A stretch of 64,000 bases of DNA. Source: Chamaelirium japonicum (Eukaryota; Streptophyta; Magnoliopsida; Liliales; Melanthiaceae). Where the stretch lies: positions 1-64,000 of the forward strand of contig CANTAL010000194.1 in the NCBI GenBank assembly GCA_947650365.1. Direction: 5' to 3'. The translations under genes and the position numbers were made by a program. The notes below the pieces were generated by a model. The model made no database searches, was not told the DNA's origin, and saw only the letters and a list, made by a program, of their open reading frames with translations. Shown here piece after piece: positions 12,333 through 24,693 of the stretch (its first letter is position 1; the number at the start of each line of letters is the position of its first letter).

Positions 12333-13447
12333 CGAATGAGTAAGAATGGATCGTACGAATAAAATAGAATAGATTGTACGAATGAATTAGAATGGATTCG
12401 TACGAATGAATTAGAATGGATACATTCGTGCGAATGAATTAGAATGGATCGTACCAATGAGTAAGAATGGATCGTACGAATGAAATAGAATGGATTGTGC
12501 GAATGAATGAGAATGGATCATACGAATGAATTAGAATGGATCGTACGAATTAATTAGAATGGATACATTCGTGCGAATGAATTAGAATGGATTGTATGAA
12601 TGAATTAGAATGGATCGTACGAATGAATTAGAATGGATCATACGAATTAATTAGAATGGATCATACGAATGAATTAGAATGGATCGTACGAATGAATTAG
12701 AATGGATCGTACGAATGAATTAGAATGGATACATTCGTGCGAATGAATTAGAATGGATTGTGCGAATAAATAAGAACAGATCGTGCGAATGAATTAGAAT
12801 GGATCGTACGAATGAATTAGAATGGATCGTGCGAATGAATTATAATGGATCGTACGAATGAATTAGAATGGATCATATGAATGAATTAGAATGGATCGTA
12901 CGAATGAATTAGAATGGATCGTGCGAATGAATTAGAATGGATCGTACGAATGAATTAGAATGGATCGTACGAATGAACTAGAATGGATACATTCGTGCGA
13001 ATGAATTAGAATGGATCGTACGAATGAATCAGAATGGATCATACGAATGAATTAGAATGGATCTTACGAATGAATTAGAATGGATCGTACGAATGAATTA
13101 GAATGGATCGTACGAATGAATTAGAATGTATACATTCGTGCGAATGAATTAGAATGGATCGGATGAATGAATTAGAATGGATCGTACGAATGAATTAGAA
13201 TGGATCGTACGAATAAATTAGAATGGATACATTCGTCCGAATGAATTAGAATGGATCATACGAATGAGTAAGAATGGATCGTACGAATGAAATAGAATAG
13301 ATTGTACGAATGAATTAGAATGGATCCTACGAATGAATTAGAATGGTCGTGTGAAAGAATTAGAATGGATTGTATGAATGAATTAGAATGGATCGTATGA
13401 ATGAATTAGAATGGATCGTGCGAATGAATTCGAATGGATCGTATGAA
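12333..13447 (+). repeat. Satellite block 11, + orientation
   Basis: Its last 472 bp, from the GAACTA monomer at 12975, match the ends of blocks 13 and 15 at the same spacing from the switch. All three share a one-base deletion giving GAATGGTCGTGTG (here near 13346). Leaves through GAATTC at 13445-13450. Confidence 0.92.
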
Positions 13448-13831
13448 TTCATTCTAATTCATTCATACAATCCATTCTAATTCTTTCACACGATCTATTC
13501 TAATTCATTCGTAGGATCCATTCTAATTCATTCGTACAATCTATTCTATTTCATTCGTACGATCCATTCTTACTCATTCGTATGATCCATTCTAATTCAT
13601 TCGGACAAATGTATCCATTCTAATTTATTCGTACGATCCATTCTAATTCAATCGTACGATCCATTCTAATTCATTCGTACGATCCATTCTAATTCATTCG
13701 TCCGATCCATTCTAATTCATTCGCACGAATGTATCCTTTCTAATTCATTCGTACGGTCCATTCTAATTCATTCGCATAATCCATTCTATTTCATTCGTAC
13801 GATCCATTCTTACTCATTCGTATGATCCATT
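13448..13831 (-). repeat. Satellite block 12, - orientation (384-bp module, copy 1)
   Basis: From the GAATTC switch to the centre of ATCCAT-T-ATGGAT is 384 bp. Exactly the same distance separates the same pair of junctions at 17867/18251, 26753/27137 and 36191/36575. Confidence 0.92.
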
Positions 13832-15000
13832 ATGGATACATTCGTGCAAATGAATTAGAATGGATCATACGAATGAGTAAGAATGGATCGTACGAATGAA
13901 ATAGAATGGATTGTGCGAACGAATTAGAATGGATCGTACGAATGAATTAGAATGGATCGTGTGAAAGAATTAGAATGGATGGTATGAATGAATTAGAATA
14001 GATCGTATGAATGAATTAGAATGGATCGTACGAATGAATTAGAATGGATCGTACGAATGAACTAGAATGGATACATTCGTGCGAATGAATTAGAATGGAT
14101 CGTACGAATGAATTAGAATGGATTGTACGAATGAATTTGAATGGATCTTACGAATGAATTAGAATGGATCGTACGAATGCACGATCCATGCGAATGAATT
14201 AGAATAGATCGTACGAATGAACTAGAATGGATACATTCGTGTGAATGAATTAGAATGGATCGTACGAATGAATTAGATTGTATCGTATGAATGAATTAGA
14301 ATGGATCGTACGAATGAATTAGAATGGATCATACGATTGAATTAGAATGGATCGTACGAATGAATTAGAATGGATATATTCGTGCGAATGAATTAGAATG
14401 GATCGTACGAAAGAATTAGAATGGATCGTATGAATGAATTAGAATGGATCGTACGAATGAATTAGAATGGATCGTGCGAATGAATTAGAATGGATCGTAC
14501 GAATGAATTAGAATGGATCGTACGAATGAACTAGAATGGATACATTCGTGCGAATGAATTAGAATGGATCGTACGAATGAATTAGAATGGATCGTACGAA
14601 TGAATTAGAATGGATCTTACGAATGAATTAGAATGGATCGTACGAATGAATTTGAATGGATCGTACGAATGAATTACAATGGATACATTCGTGCGAATGA
14701 ATTAGAATGGATCGGATGAATGAATTAGAATGGATCGTACGAATGAATTAGAATGGATCGTACGAATGAATTAGAATGGATCGTACGAATAAATTAGAAT
14801 GGATACATTCGTCCGAATGAATTAGAATGGATCATACGAATGTGTAAGAATGGATCGTACGAATGAAATAGAATAGATCCTACAAATGAATTAGAATGGA
14901 TCCTACGAATGAATTAGAATGGTCGTGTGAATGAATTAGAATGGATCGTATGAATGAATTAGAATCGATCGTGCGAATGAATTCAAATGGATCGTACGAA
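13832..15000 (+). repeat. Satellite block 13, + orientation
   Basis: Contains the flipped 13-bp element GCACGATCCATGC at 14179-14191, 348 bp after the entry junction. Ends with a second copy of the 472-bp GAACTA-to-GAATTC stretch (from 14528) carrying the shared one-base deletion near 14931. Confidence 0.92.
14179..14191 (-). repeat. 13-bp flipped element GCACGATCCATGC in a + block
   Basis: A - loop segment flanked by + monomers on both sides. Copies at 18617-18629, 27485-27497 and 36900-36912. Its complement GCATGGATCGTGC is the normal + reading inside dyad monomers, so this looks like a dyad whose centre was flipped. Confidence 0.85.
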
Positions 15001-15885
15001 TTCATTCTAATTCATTCATACAATCCATTCTAATTCTTTCACACGATCTATTCTAATTCATTCGTAGGATCCATTCTATTTCATTCGTACAATCTATTCT
15101 ATTTCATTCGTACGATCCATTCTTACTCATTCGTATGATCCATTCTAATTCATTCGGACGAATGTATCCATTCTAATTTATTCGTACGATCCATTCTAAT
15201 TCATTCCTACGATCAATTCTAATTCATTCGTACGATCCATTCTAATTCATTCGTACGATCCATTCTAATTCATTCGCACGATCCATTCTAATTCATTCGT
15301 ACGATCAATTCTAATTCATTCGCACGAATGTATTCATTCTAATTCATTCCTACGATCCATTCTAATTCATTCATAGGATCCATTCTAATTCATTCATACA
15401 ATCCATTCTAATTCATTCGCACGAATGTATCCATTCTATTTCATTCGTACGATCAGTTCTAATTCATTCACAAAATCTATTCTAATTCATTCATACGATC
15501 CATTCTAATTCATTCACACGAATGTATCCATTCTAATTCATTCATACGATCCATTCTAATTCATTCATACGATCCATTCTAATTCCTTCGTACGATCCAT
15601 TCTAATTCATTCGTACGATCTATTCTAATTCATTTGTACGATCCATTCTAATTCATTCGTACGATCCATTCTAATTCCTTCGTACGATCCATTCTAATTC
15701 ATTCGTATGATCCATTCTAATTCATTCATATAATCCATTCTAATTCTTTCACACGATCCATTCTAATTCATTCGTACGATCCATTCTAATTCATTCGTGC
15801 AATCCATTCTATTTCATTCGTACGATCCATTATTACTCATTCATACGATCCATTCTAATTCATTCACACGAATGTATCCATTCGT
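15001..15885 (-). repeat. Satellite block 14, - orientation
   Basis: First part resembles the 384-bp module; from about 15240 it switches to sequence matching block 6 (6100-6716), so it looks like a recombinant of two higher-order types. Ends at ATTCGTACGAAT (15880-15891). Confidence 0.9.
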
Positions 15886-17867
15886 ACGAATGAATTAGAA
15901 TAGATTGTACGAATGAATTAGAATGGATCGTACGAATGAATTAGAATGGATCGTACGAAGGAATTAGAATGGATCGTACGAATGAATTAGAATGGATCGT
16001 ACGAATGAATTAGAATAGATTGTACGAATGAATTAGAATGGATCGTACGAATGAATTAGAATGGATATATTCGTGCAAATGAATTAGAATTAATCGTATG
16101 AATGTATTAGAATGGATCGTATGAGTGAATTAGAATGGATCGTACGAATGAATTAGAATGGATCGTATGAATGAATTAGAATGGATACATTCGTGTGAAT
16201 GAATTAGAATGGATTGTATGAATGAATTAGAATAGATTTTGTGAATGAATTAGAACTGATCGTACGAAAGAATTAGAATGGATACATTCGTGCGAATGAA
16301 TTAGAATGGATTGTATGAATGAATTAGAATGGATCCTATGAATGAATTAGAATGGATCGTACGAATGAATTAGAATGGATCGTGCGAATGAATTAGAATG
16401 GATCGTACGAATGAATTAGAATGGATACATTCGTGCGAATGAATTAGAATGGATACATTCGTGCGAAAGAATTAGAATAGATCGTATGAATGAATTAGAA
16501 TGGATCCTATGAATGAATTAGAATGGATCGTGCGAATGAATTAGAATGGATCGTACGAATGAATTAGAATGGATCGTGCTAATGAATTAGAATTGATCGA
16601 ACGAATGATTAGCATGGATCGTGCTAATGAATTAGAATGGATCGTACAAATGAATTAGAATGGATCAAATGAATAAATTAGAATGGTTACATTCATGCGA
16701 ATGAATTAGAATGGATCGTACGAATGGATTAGAATGGATCGTACGAATGGATTAGAATGGATACATTCGAGCGAATGAATTAGAATGGATCGTACGAATG
16801 AATTAGAATGGATTGTACGAATAAATTAGAATGGATACATTCGTCCGAATGAATTAGAATGGATCATACGAATGAGTAAGAATGGATCGTACGAATGAAA
16901 TAGAATAGATTGTACGAATGAATTAGAATGGATCGTGCAAATGAATTAGAATGGATCGTACGAATGAATTAGAATGGATCGTACGAATGAATTAGAATGG
17001 ATCGTGCGAATGAATTCGAATGGATCGTACGAATGAATTAGAATGGATACCTTTGTGCAAATGAATTAGAATGGATCGTATGAATGAATTAGAATGGATC
17101 GTATGAGTGAATTAGAACGGATAGTATGAATGAAGTAGAATGGATCGTATGAATGAATTAGAATGGATACATTCGTGCGAATGAATTAGAATGGATCGTA
17201 TGAATGAATTAGAATAGATTGTGCGAATGAATTAGAATGGATCGTACGAATGAATTAGAATGGATACATTCGTGCGAATAAATTAGAATGGATCGTACGA
17301 ATGAATTAGAATGGATCGTGTGAAAGAATTAGAATGGATCGTACGAATGAATTAGAATGGATCGTACGAATGAATTAGAATGGATCGTACGAATGAACTA
17401 GAATGGATACATTCGTGCGAATGAATTAGAATGGATCGTACGAATGAATTAGAATGGATCGTACGAATGAATTAGAATGGATCTTACGAATGAATTAGAA
17501 TGGATCGTACGAATGAATTAGAATGGATACATTCGTGCGAATGAATTAGAATGGATCGGATGAATGAATTAGAATGGATCGTACGAATGAATTAGAATGG
17601 ATCGTACGAATGAATTAGAATAGATCGTATGAATAAATTAGAATGGATACATTCGTCCGAATGAATTAGAATGGATCATACGAATGAGTAAGAATGGATC
17701 GTACGAATGAAATAGAATAGATCCTACGAATGAATTAGAATGGATCCTACGAATGAATTAGAATGGTCGTGTGAAAGAATTAGAATGGATTGTATGAATG
17801 AATTAGAATGGATCGTATGAATGAATTAGAATGGATCGTGCGAATGAATTCAAATGGATCGTACGAA
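15886..17867 (+). repeat. Satellite block 15, + orientation
   Basis: Holds higher-order copy A3 (about 15970-17346), the GATTTTGTG marker at 16235 and the dyad at 16608-16628. Its final 472 bp (GAACTA at 17395) are the third copy of the shared end segment with the one-base deletion near 17765. Confidence 0.92.
15970..17346 (+). repeat. Higher-order repeat A, copy A3
   Basis: Third copy. Offset to A1 is 15969 bp at the first monomers and 15946 bp afterward: A3 lacks the AAGGAATTAG monomer, exactly 23 bp. It follows A1 rather than A2 past position 1335, so the three copies are mosaics. Confidence 0.88.
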
Positions 17868-18251
17868 TTCATTCTAATTCATTCATACAATCCATTCTAT
17901 TTCTTTCACACGATCTATTCTAATTCATTCGTAGGATCCATTCTAATTCATTCGTACAATCTATTCTATTTCATTCGTACGATCCATTCTTACTCATTCG
18001 TATGATCCATTCTAATTCATTCGGACGAATGTATCCATTCTAATTTATTCGTACGATCCATTCTAATTCATTCGTACGATCCATTCTAATTCATTCGTAT
18101 GATCCATTCTAATTCATTCGTCCGATCCATTCTAATTCATTCGCACGAATGTATCCATTCTAATTCATTCGTACGGTCCATTCTAATTCATTCACACAAT
18201 CCATTCTATTTCATTCATACGATCCATTCTTACTCATTCGTATGATCCATT
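17868..18251 (-). repeat. Satellite block 16, - orientation (384-bp module, copy 2)
   Basis: Second copy of the 384-bp inverted module, between GAATTC (17865-17870) and ATCCAT-T-ATGGAT centred on 18251. It opens superunit C1. Confidence 0.92.
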
Positions 18252-20697
18252 ATGGATACATTCGTGCGAATGAGTTAGAATGGATCATATGAATGAGTAA
18301 GAATGGATCGTACGAATGAAATAGAATGGATTGTGCGAATGAATTAGAATGGATCGTACGAATGAATTAGAATGGATCGTGTGAAAGAATTAGAATGGAT
18401 TGTATGAATGAATTATAATAGATCGTATGAATGAATTAGAATGGATCGTACGAATGAATTAGAATGGATCGTACGAATGAACTAGAATGGATACATTCGT
18501 GCGAATGGATACATTCGTGCGAATGAATTAGAATGGATCGTACGAATGAATTAGAATGGATCGTACGAATGAATTAGAATGGATCTTACGAATGAATTTG
18601 AATGGATCGTACAAATGCACGATCCATGCGAATGAATTAGAATAGATCGTACGAATGAACTAGAATGGATACATTCGTGTGAATGAAATAGAATGGATCG
18701 TACGAATGAATTAGATTGTATCGTATGAATGAATTAGAATGGATCGTACGAATGAATTATAATAGATCATACGATTGAATTATAATGGATCGTACGAATG
18801 AATTAGAATGGATATATTCGTGCGAATGAATTAGAATGGATACATTCGTGCGAAAGAATTAGAATAGATCGTATGAATGAATTAGAATGGATCCGATGAA
18901 TGAATTAGAATGGATCGTGCGAATGAATTAGAATGGATCGTACGAATGAATTAGAATGGATCGTGCTAATGAATTAGAATTGATCGAACGAATGAATTAG
19001 AATGGAAACATTCGTGCGAATGAATTAGAACGAAGGAATTAGAATGGATCGTACGAATGAATTAGAATGGATATATTCGTGCAAATGAATTAGAATGGAT
19101 CGTATGAATGTATTAGAATGGATCGTATGAGTGAATTAGAATAGATCGTACGAATGAATTAGAATGGATCGTATGAATGAATTAGAATGGATACATTCGT
19201 GTGAATGAATTAGAATGGATCGTATGAATGAATTAGAATAGATTTTGTGAATGAATTAGAACTGATTGTACAAATGAATTAGAATGGATACATTCGTGCG
19301 AATGAATTAGAATGGATTGTATGAATGAATTAGAATGGATCGTACGAATTAATTAGAATGGATCGTACGAATGAATTAGAATGGATCGTGCGAATGAATT
19401 AGAATGGATCGTACGAATGAATTAGAATGGATACATTTGTGCGAATGAATTAAAATGGATCGTACGAATGAATTAGAATGGTTCGTATGAATGAATTAGA
19501 ATGGATCGTACGAATGAATTAGAATGGATCGTGCGAATAAATTAGAATGTATCGTATGAATGAATTAGAATGGATCATACGAATGAACTAGAATGGATAC
19601 ATTCGTGCGAATGAATTAGAATGGATCGTATGAATGAATTAGAATGGATCTTACGAATGAATTAGAATGGATCGTACGAATGAATTAGAATGGATACATT
19701 CGTGCGAATGAATTAGAATGGATCGGACGAATGAATTAGAATGGATCGTACGAATGAATTAGAATGGATTGTACGAATGAATTAGAATGGATCGTACGAA
19801 TAAATTAGAATGGATACATTCGTCCGAATGAATTAGAATGGATCATACGAATGAGTAAGAATGGATCGTACGAATGAAATAGAATAGATTGTACGAATGA
19901 ATTAGAATGGATTCGTACGAATGAATTAGAATGAATACATTCGTGCGAATAAATTAGAATGGATGGTACCAATGAGTAAGAATGGATCGTACGAATGAAA
20001 TAGAATGGATTGTGCGAATGAATTAGAATGGATCATACGTATGAATTAGAATGGATCGTGTGAAAGAATTAGAATGGATTGTATGAATGAATTAGAACAG
20101 ATCATATGAATGAATTAGAATGGATCGTACGAATGAATTAGAATGGATCATACGAATGAATTAGAATGGATCGTACGAATGAATTAGAATGGATTCATTC
20201 GTGCGAATGAATTAGAATGGATACATTCGTGCGAATGAATTAGAATAGATCGTATGAATGAATTAGAATAGATCCTATGAATGAATTAGAATGGATCGTG
20301 CGAATGAATTAGAATGGATCGTACGAATGAATTAGAATGGATCGTACGAATGAATTAGAATGGATCGTGCTAATGAATTAGAATTGATCGAACGAATGAA
20401 TTAGCATGGATCGTGCTAATGAATTAGAATGGAACGTACGAATGAATTAGAATGGATCGTGTGAAAGAATTAGAATGGATTAGAATGGATCGTGTGAAAG
20501 AATTAGAATGAAATAGAATGGATCGTACGAATGAATTAGAATGGATCATACGAATGAGTAAGAATGAATCGTACGAATGAATTAGAATGGATACATTTGT
20601 GCGAATGAATTAGAATGGATCGTACGAATGAATTAGAATGGATCGTATGAATGAATTAGAATGGATCGTGCGAATGAATTCGAATGGATCATACGAA
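18252..20697 (+). repeat. Satellite block 17, + orientation
   Basis: Contains GCACGATCCATGC at 18617-18629 and the GATTTTGTG marker at 19241. At 20471-20490 the decamer TAGAATGGAT stands twice in a row, a 10-bp slippage product. Matches block 35 along most of its length. Ends in GAATTC at 20695-20700. Confidence 0.92.
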
Positions 20698-21301
20698 TTC
20701 ATTCTAATTCATTCATACAATCCATTCTAATTCTTTCACACGATCCATTCTAATTCATTCGTATGTTCCATTCTAATTCATTAGCATGATCCATGCTAAT
20801 TCATTCGTTCGATCAATTCTAATTCATTAGCACGATCCATTCTAATTCATTCGTACGATCCATTCTAATTCATTCGCACGATCCATTCTAATTCATTCAT
20901 AGGATCCATTCTAATTCATTCATACGATCTATTCTAATTCTTTCGCACGAATGTATCCATTCTAATTCATTCGCACGAATGTATCCATTCTAATTCATTC
21001 GTACGATCCATTCTAATTCATTCGTACGATCCATTCTAATTCATTCGTACGATCCATTCTAATTCATTCATACAATCCATTCTAATTCTTTCACACGATC
21101 CATTCTAATTCATTCGTACGATCCATTCTAATTCCTTCGTACGATCCATTCTAATTCATTCGTACGATCTATTCTTATTCATTCGTACGATCCATTCTAA
21201 TTCATTCGTACGATCCAATCTAATACCTTTGTACGATCCATTCTAATTCATTCGTACGATCCATTCTAATTCATTCGTACAATCTATTCTAATTCATTCG
21301 T
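20698..21301 (-). repeat. Satellite block 18, - orientation (604-bp module, copy 1)
   Basis: 604 bp between GAATTC and ATTCGTACGAAT, the same length as blocks 54 and 58; block 36 is one monomer longer (627 bp). Opens with the CTTTCACACGATCC monomer and then a dyad in reverse reading at 20780-20800. Confidence 0.92.
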
Positions 21302-21525
21302 ACGAATGGATACATTCGTGTGAATGGATACATTCGTGTGAATGAATTAGAATGGATCGTACGAATGAGTAAGAATGGATCGTACGAATGAAATAGAATG
21401 GATTGCACGAATGAATTAGAATGGATCGTACGAATGAATTAGAATGGATCGTGTGAAAGAATTAGAATGGATTGTATGAGTGAATTAGAATGGATCGTAC
21501 GAATGAATTAGAATGGATCGTACTA
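21302..21525 (+). repeat. Satellite block 19, + orientation (short)
   Basis: Starts with an 18-bp tandem doubling of GGATACATTCGTGTGAAT (21308-21343), not present in the matching blocks 37, 55 and 59. Ends GTACTAGGATCC. Confidence 0.9.
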
Positions 21526-22100
21526 GGATCCATTCTAATTCATTCATACAATCTATTCTATTTCATTCGTACGATCCATTCTTACTCATTTGTATGATCC
21601 ATTCTAATTCATTCGGACGAATGTATCCATTCTAATTTATTCATACGATCCATTCTAATTCATTCGTACGATCCATTCTAATTCATTCGTACGATCCATT
21701 CTTACTCATTCGTATGATCCATTCTAATTCATTCGTACGATCCATTCTAATTCATTCGTACGATCGATTCTAATTCATTCGCTCTATCCATTCTAATTCA
21801 TTCGTACGATCCATTCTAATTCATTCGTATGATCCATTCTAATTTATTCGTTCAAATATATCCATTCTAATTCATTCGTACGATCATTCTAATTCATTCG
21901 CACGATCCATTCTAATTCATTCGCACGAATGTATCCATTCTAATTCATTTGCACGATCCATTCTAATTCATTCCTATGATCTATTCTAATTCATTCGTAC
22001 GATCCATTCTAATTCATTCTAATTCATTCATACGATCCATTCTACGATCCATTCTAATTCATTCGCATATTCCATTCTAATTCATTAACACGATCCATGC

Positions 22101-22121
22101 TAATGAATTAGAATGGATCGT
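22101..22121 (+). repeat. Single flipped monomer in a - block (C1)
   Basis: A lone + monomer inside block 20. It is entered at the dyad ending TGCTAAT (22098-22104) and left through GGATCGTACGATCC (22115-22128). Same structure at 29399, 40426 and 58891. Confidence 0.88.
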
Positions 22122-23586
22122 ACGATCCAATCTAATTCATTCATACGAACCATTCTTACTCATTCGTGTGATCCATTCTAATTAAATCGTACGATCCATT
22201 CTAATTCATTTGTACGATCCATTCTAATTCCTTCGTACGATCCATTCTAATTCATTCGTACGATCCATTCTAATTCCTTCGTACGATCCATTCTAATTCA
22301 TTCGTACGATCCATTCTAATTCATTCGTGTAATCTATTCTAATTCATTCGTACGATCCATTCTAATTCATTCGTACGATCCATTCTAATTCATTCATACA
22401 ATCCATTCTAATTTATTCGCACGAATGTATCCATTCTAATTCATTCGTACGATCCATTCTAATTCATTCGCACAATCTATTCTAATTCATTCATACGATC
22501 CATTCTAATTCATTCGCACGAATGTATCCATTCTAATTCATTCATACGATCCATTCTACTTCATTCGTACTATCCGTTCTAATTCACTCATACGATCCAT
22601 TCTAATTCATTCATTCGATCCATTCTAATTCATTTGCACGAATATATCCATTCTAATTCATTCGTACGATCCATTCTAATTCCTTCGTACGATCCATTCT
22701 AATTCCTTCGTACGATCCATTCTAATTCCTTCGTACGATCCATTCTATTTCATTCGTATAATCCATTCTAATTCCTTCGTACGATCCATTCTAATTCCTT
22801 CGTATCCATTCTAATTCACTCATACGATCCATTCTAATTCATTCCTACGATCCATTCTAATTCATTCATACAATCCATTCTAATTCATTCGCACGAATGT
22901 ATCCATTCTAATTCATTCGTACGATCAGTTCTAATTCATTCACAAGATCTATTCTAATTCATTCATACGATCCATTCTAATTCATTCACACGAATGTATC
23001 CATTCTAATTCATTCATACGATCCATTCTAATTCATTCGTACGATCCATTCTAATTCACTCATACGATCCATTCTAATACATTCATACGATCCATTCTAA
23101 TTCATTTGCACGAATATATCCATTCTAATTCATTCGTACGATCCATTCTAATTCCTTCGTACGATCCATTCTAATTCATTCATACGATCTATTCTAATTC
23201 ATTTGTACAATCCATTCTAATTCATTCATACGATCCATTCTATTTCATTCTAATTCATTCTAATTCATTCATTTGATCCATTCTAATTCATTCGTACGAT
23301 CCATTCTATTTCTTTCGTCCGATCCATTCTTATTCATTCGTATGATCCATTCTAATTCATTCGCACGATCCATTCTAATTCATTCGTATGATCCATTCAA
23401 ATTCATTCGTACGATCCATTCTAATTCATTCGTACGATCCATTCTAATTCATTCGCACGATCCATTCTAATTCATTCATTCGATCCATTCTAATTCATTC
23501 ATACGATCTATTCTAATTCATTCCTACAATCCATTCTAATTCATTCGCCCGATCCATTCTAATTCATTCATACGATCCATTCTATT

Positions 23587-23610
23587 CGAATGGATCATGC
23601 GATCCATTCG
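23587..23610 (-). repeat. Hairpin with 10-bp perfect arms, loop ATGC (C1)
   Basis: Arms CGAATGGATC and GATCCATTCG around ATGC, a head-to-head fusion of two monomer ends. It precedes the -/+ switch at 23644. Confidence 0.9.
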
Positions 23611-23644
23611 AATTCATTCGCACGATCCATTCTAATTCATTCAT

Positions 23645-24280
23645 AATGGATACATTCGTGCGAATGAATTAGAATGGATCGTATGAATGAATTAGAATGG
23701 ATCGAGCGAATAAATTAGAATGGATCGTACGAATGAATTAGAATGGATACATTCGCGAATGAATTAGAATGGATCGTACGAATGAATTAGAATGGATCGT
23801 ACGAATAAATTAGAATGGATACATTCGTCCGAATGAAGTAGAATGGATCATACGAATGAGTAAGAATGGATCGTACGAATGAAATAGAATAGATTGTACG
23901 AATGAATTAGAATGGATCCTACGAATGAATTAGAATGGATCGTGTGAAAGAATTAGAATGGATTGTATGAATGAATTAGAATAGATCGTATGAATGAATT
24001 AGAAGGGATCGTATGAGTGAATTAGAATGGATACGAAGGAATTAGAATGGATCGTACGAAGGAATTAGAATGGATCGTACGAAGGAATTAGAATGGATCG
24101 TACGAAGGAATTAGAATGGATATATTCGTGCAAATGAATTAGAATGGATCGTATGAATGAATTAGAATGGATCGTATGAGTGAATTAGAACGGATAGTAC
24201 GAATGAAGTAGAATGGATCGTATGAATGAATTAGAATGGATACATTCGTGCGAATGAATTTGAATGGATCGTATGAATGA
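23645..24280 (+). repeat. Satellite block 21, + orientation
   Basis: Entered through TCATAATGGATAC. Includes several AAGGAATTAG monomers in a row near 24040-24120, as in blocks 27 and 39. Ends GAATGAC joined to GATCC. Confidence 0.91.
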
Positions 24281-24693
24281 CGATCCATTCTAATTCATTC
24301 ATACGATCCATTCTAATTCATTCGCACAAATGTATCCATTCTAATTCATTCGTACGATCTATTCTAATTCAATCGTAAGATCCATTCTAATTCATTCGTA
24401 CGATCCATTCTAATTCATTCGTACGATCCATTCTAATTCATTCGCGAATGTATCCATTCTAATTCATTCGTACGATCCATTCTAATTGATTCGTTCGATC
24501 CATTCTAATTCATTCATATGATCTATTCTAATTCATTCATACAATCCATTCTAATTCTTTCACACGATCCATTCTAATTTATTCGTACGATCCATTCTAA
24601 TTCATTCGCACAATCCATTCCATTTCATTCGTACGATCCATTCTTACTCATTCGTATGATCCATTCTAATTCAGTCGCATGAATGTATCCATA
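24281..24693 (-). repeat. Satellite block 22, - orientation
   Basis: 413 bp, equal in length to block 28, while block 40 is 390 bp (one monomer less). Ends at ATCCAT-A-ATGGAT centred on 24693. Confidence 0.91.

Larger units (their letters stand above)
21526..23644 (-). repeat. Satellite block 20, - orientation
   Basis: Core of superunit C1. One monomer is flipped to + at 22101-22121. Near 22797 a unit is shortened (CCTTCGTATCC). The CAGTTC variant lies near 22926. A hairpin with 10-bp arms lies at 23587-23610. An open frame at 23273-23470 is a chance product of the repeat. Confidence 0.92.
17868..24693. repeat. Superunit C, copy C1 (blocks 16-22)
   Basis: Ordered marks: GAATTC 17867, ATCCAT-T-ATGGAT 18251, GCACGATCCATGC 18617, GAATTC 20697, ATTCGTACGAAT 21301, GTACTAGGATCC 21525, flipped monomer 22101, 10-bp-arm hairpin 23587, TCATAATGG 23644, GAC/GATCC 24280, ATCCAT-A-ATGGAT 24693. 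The same order is seen in C3 with an offset of about 18.3-18.5 kb. Confidence 0.88.

Noticed and set aside
17808-18005. Open frame of 65 codons starting MDRMNELEW
   Set aside because: It runs across the +/- switch at 17867 and its translation is the satellite itself (IHSY/NSFV-like motifs repeating). With unit lengths of 23 and 28 the phase shifts every unit, so stop-free stretches arise by chance. No promoter, codon bias or domain.
21302-21343. Possible regulatory element, because GGATACATTCGTGTGAAT is doubled
   Set aside because: It is simply an 18-bp slippage of a 28-mer variant and is absent from matching blocks.
23273-23470. Open frame of 65 codons with IHSNSFVRSIL repeats
   Set aside because: Lies wholly in a - block. 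The 23-residue periodicity equals three 23-bp monomers (69 nt). It stays open only because variants such as CTATTTC and CTTATTC remove the TAA in CTAATT.
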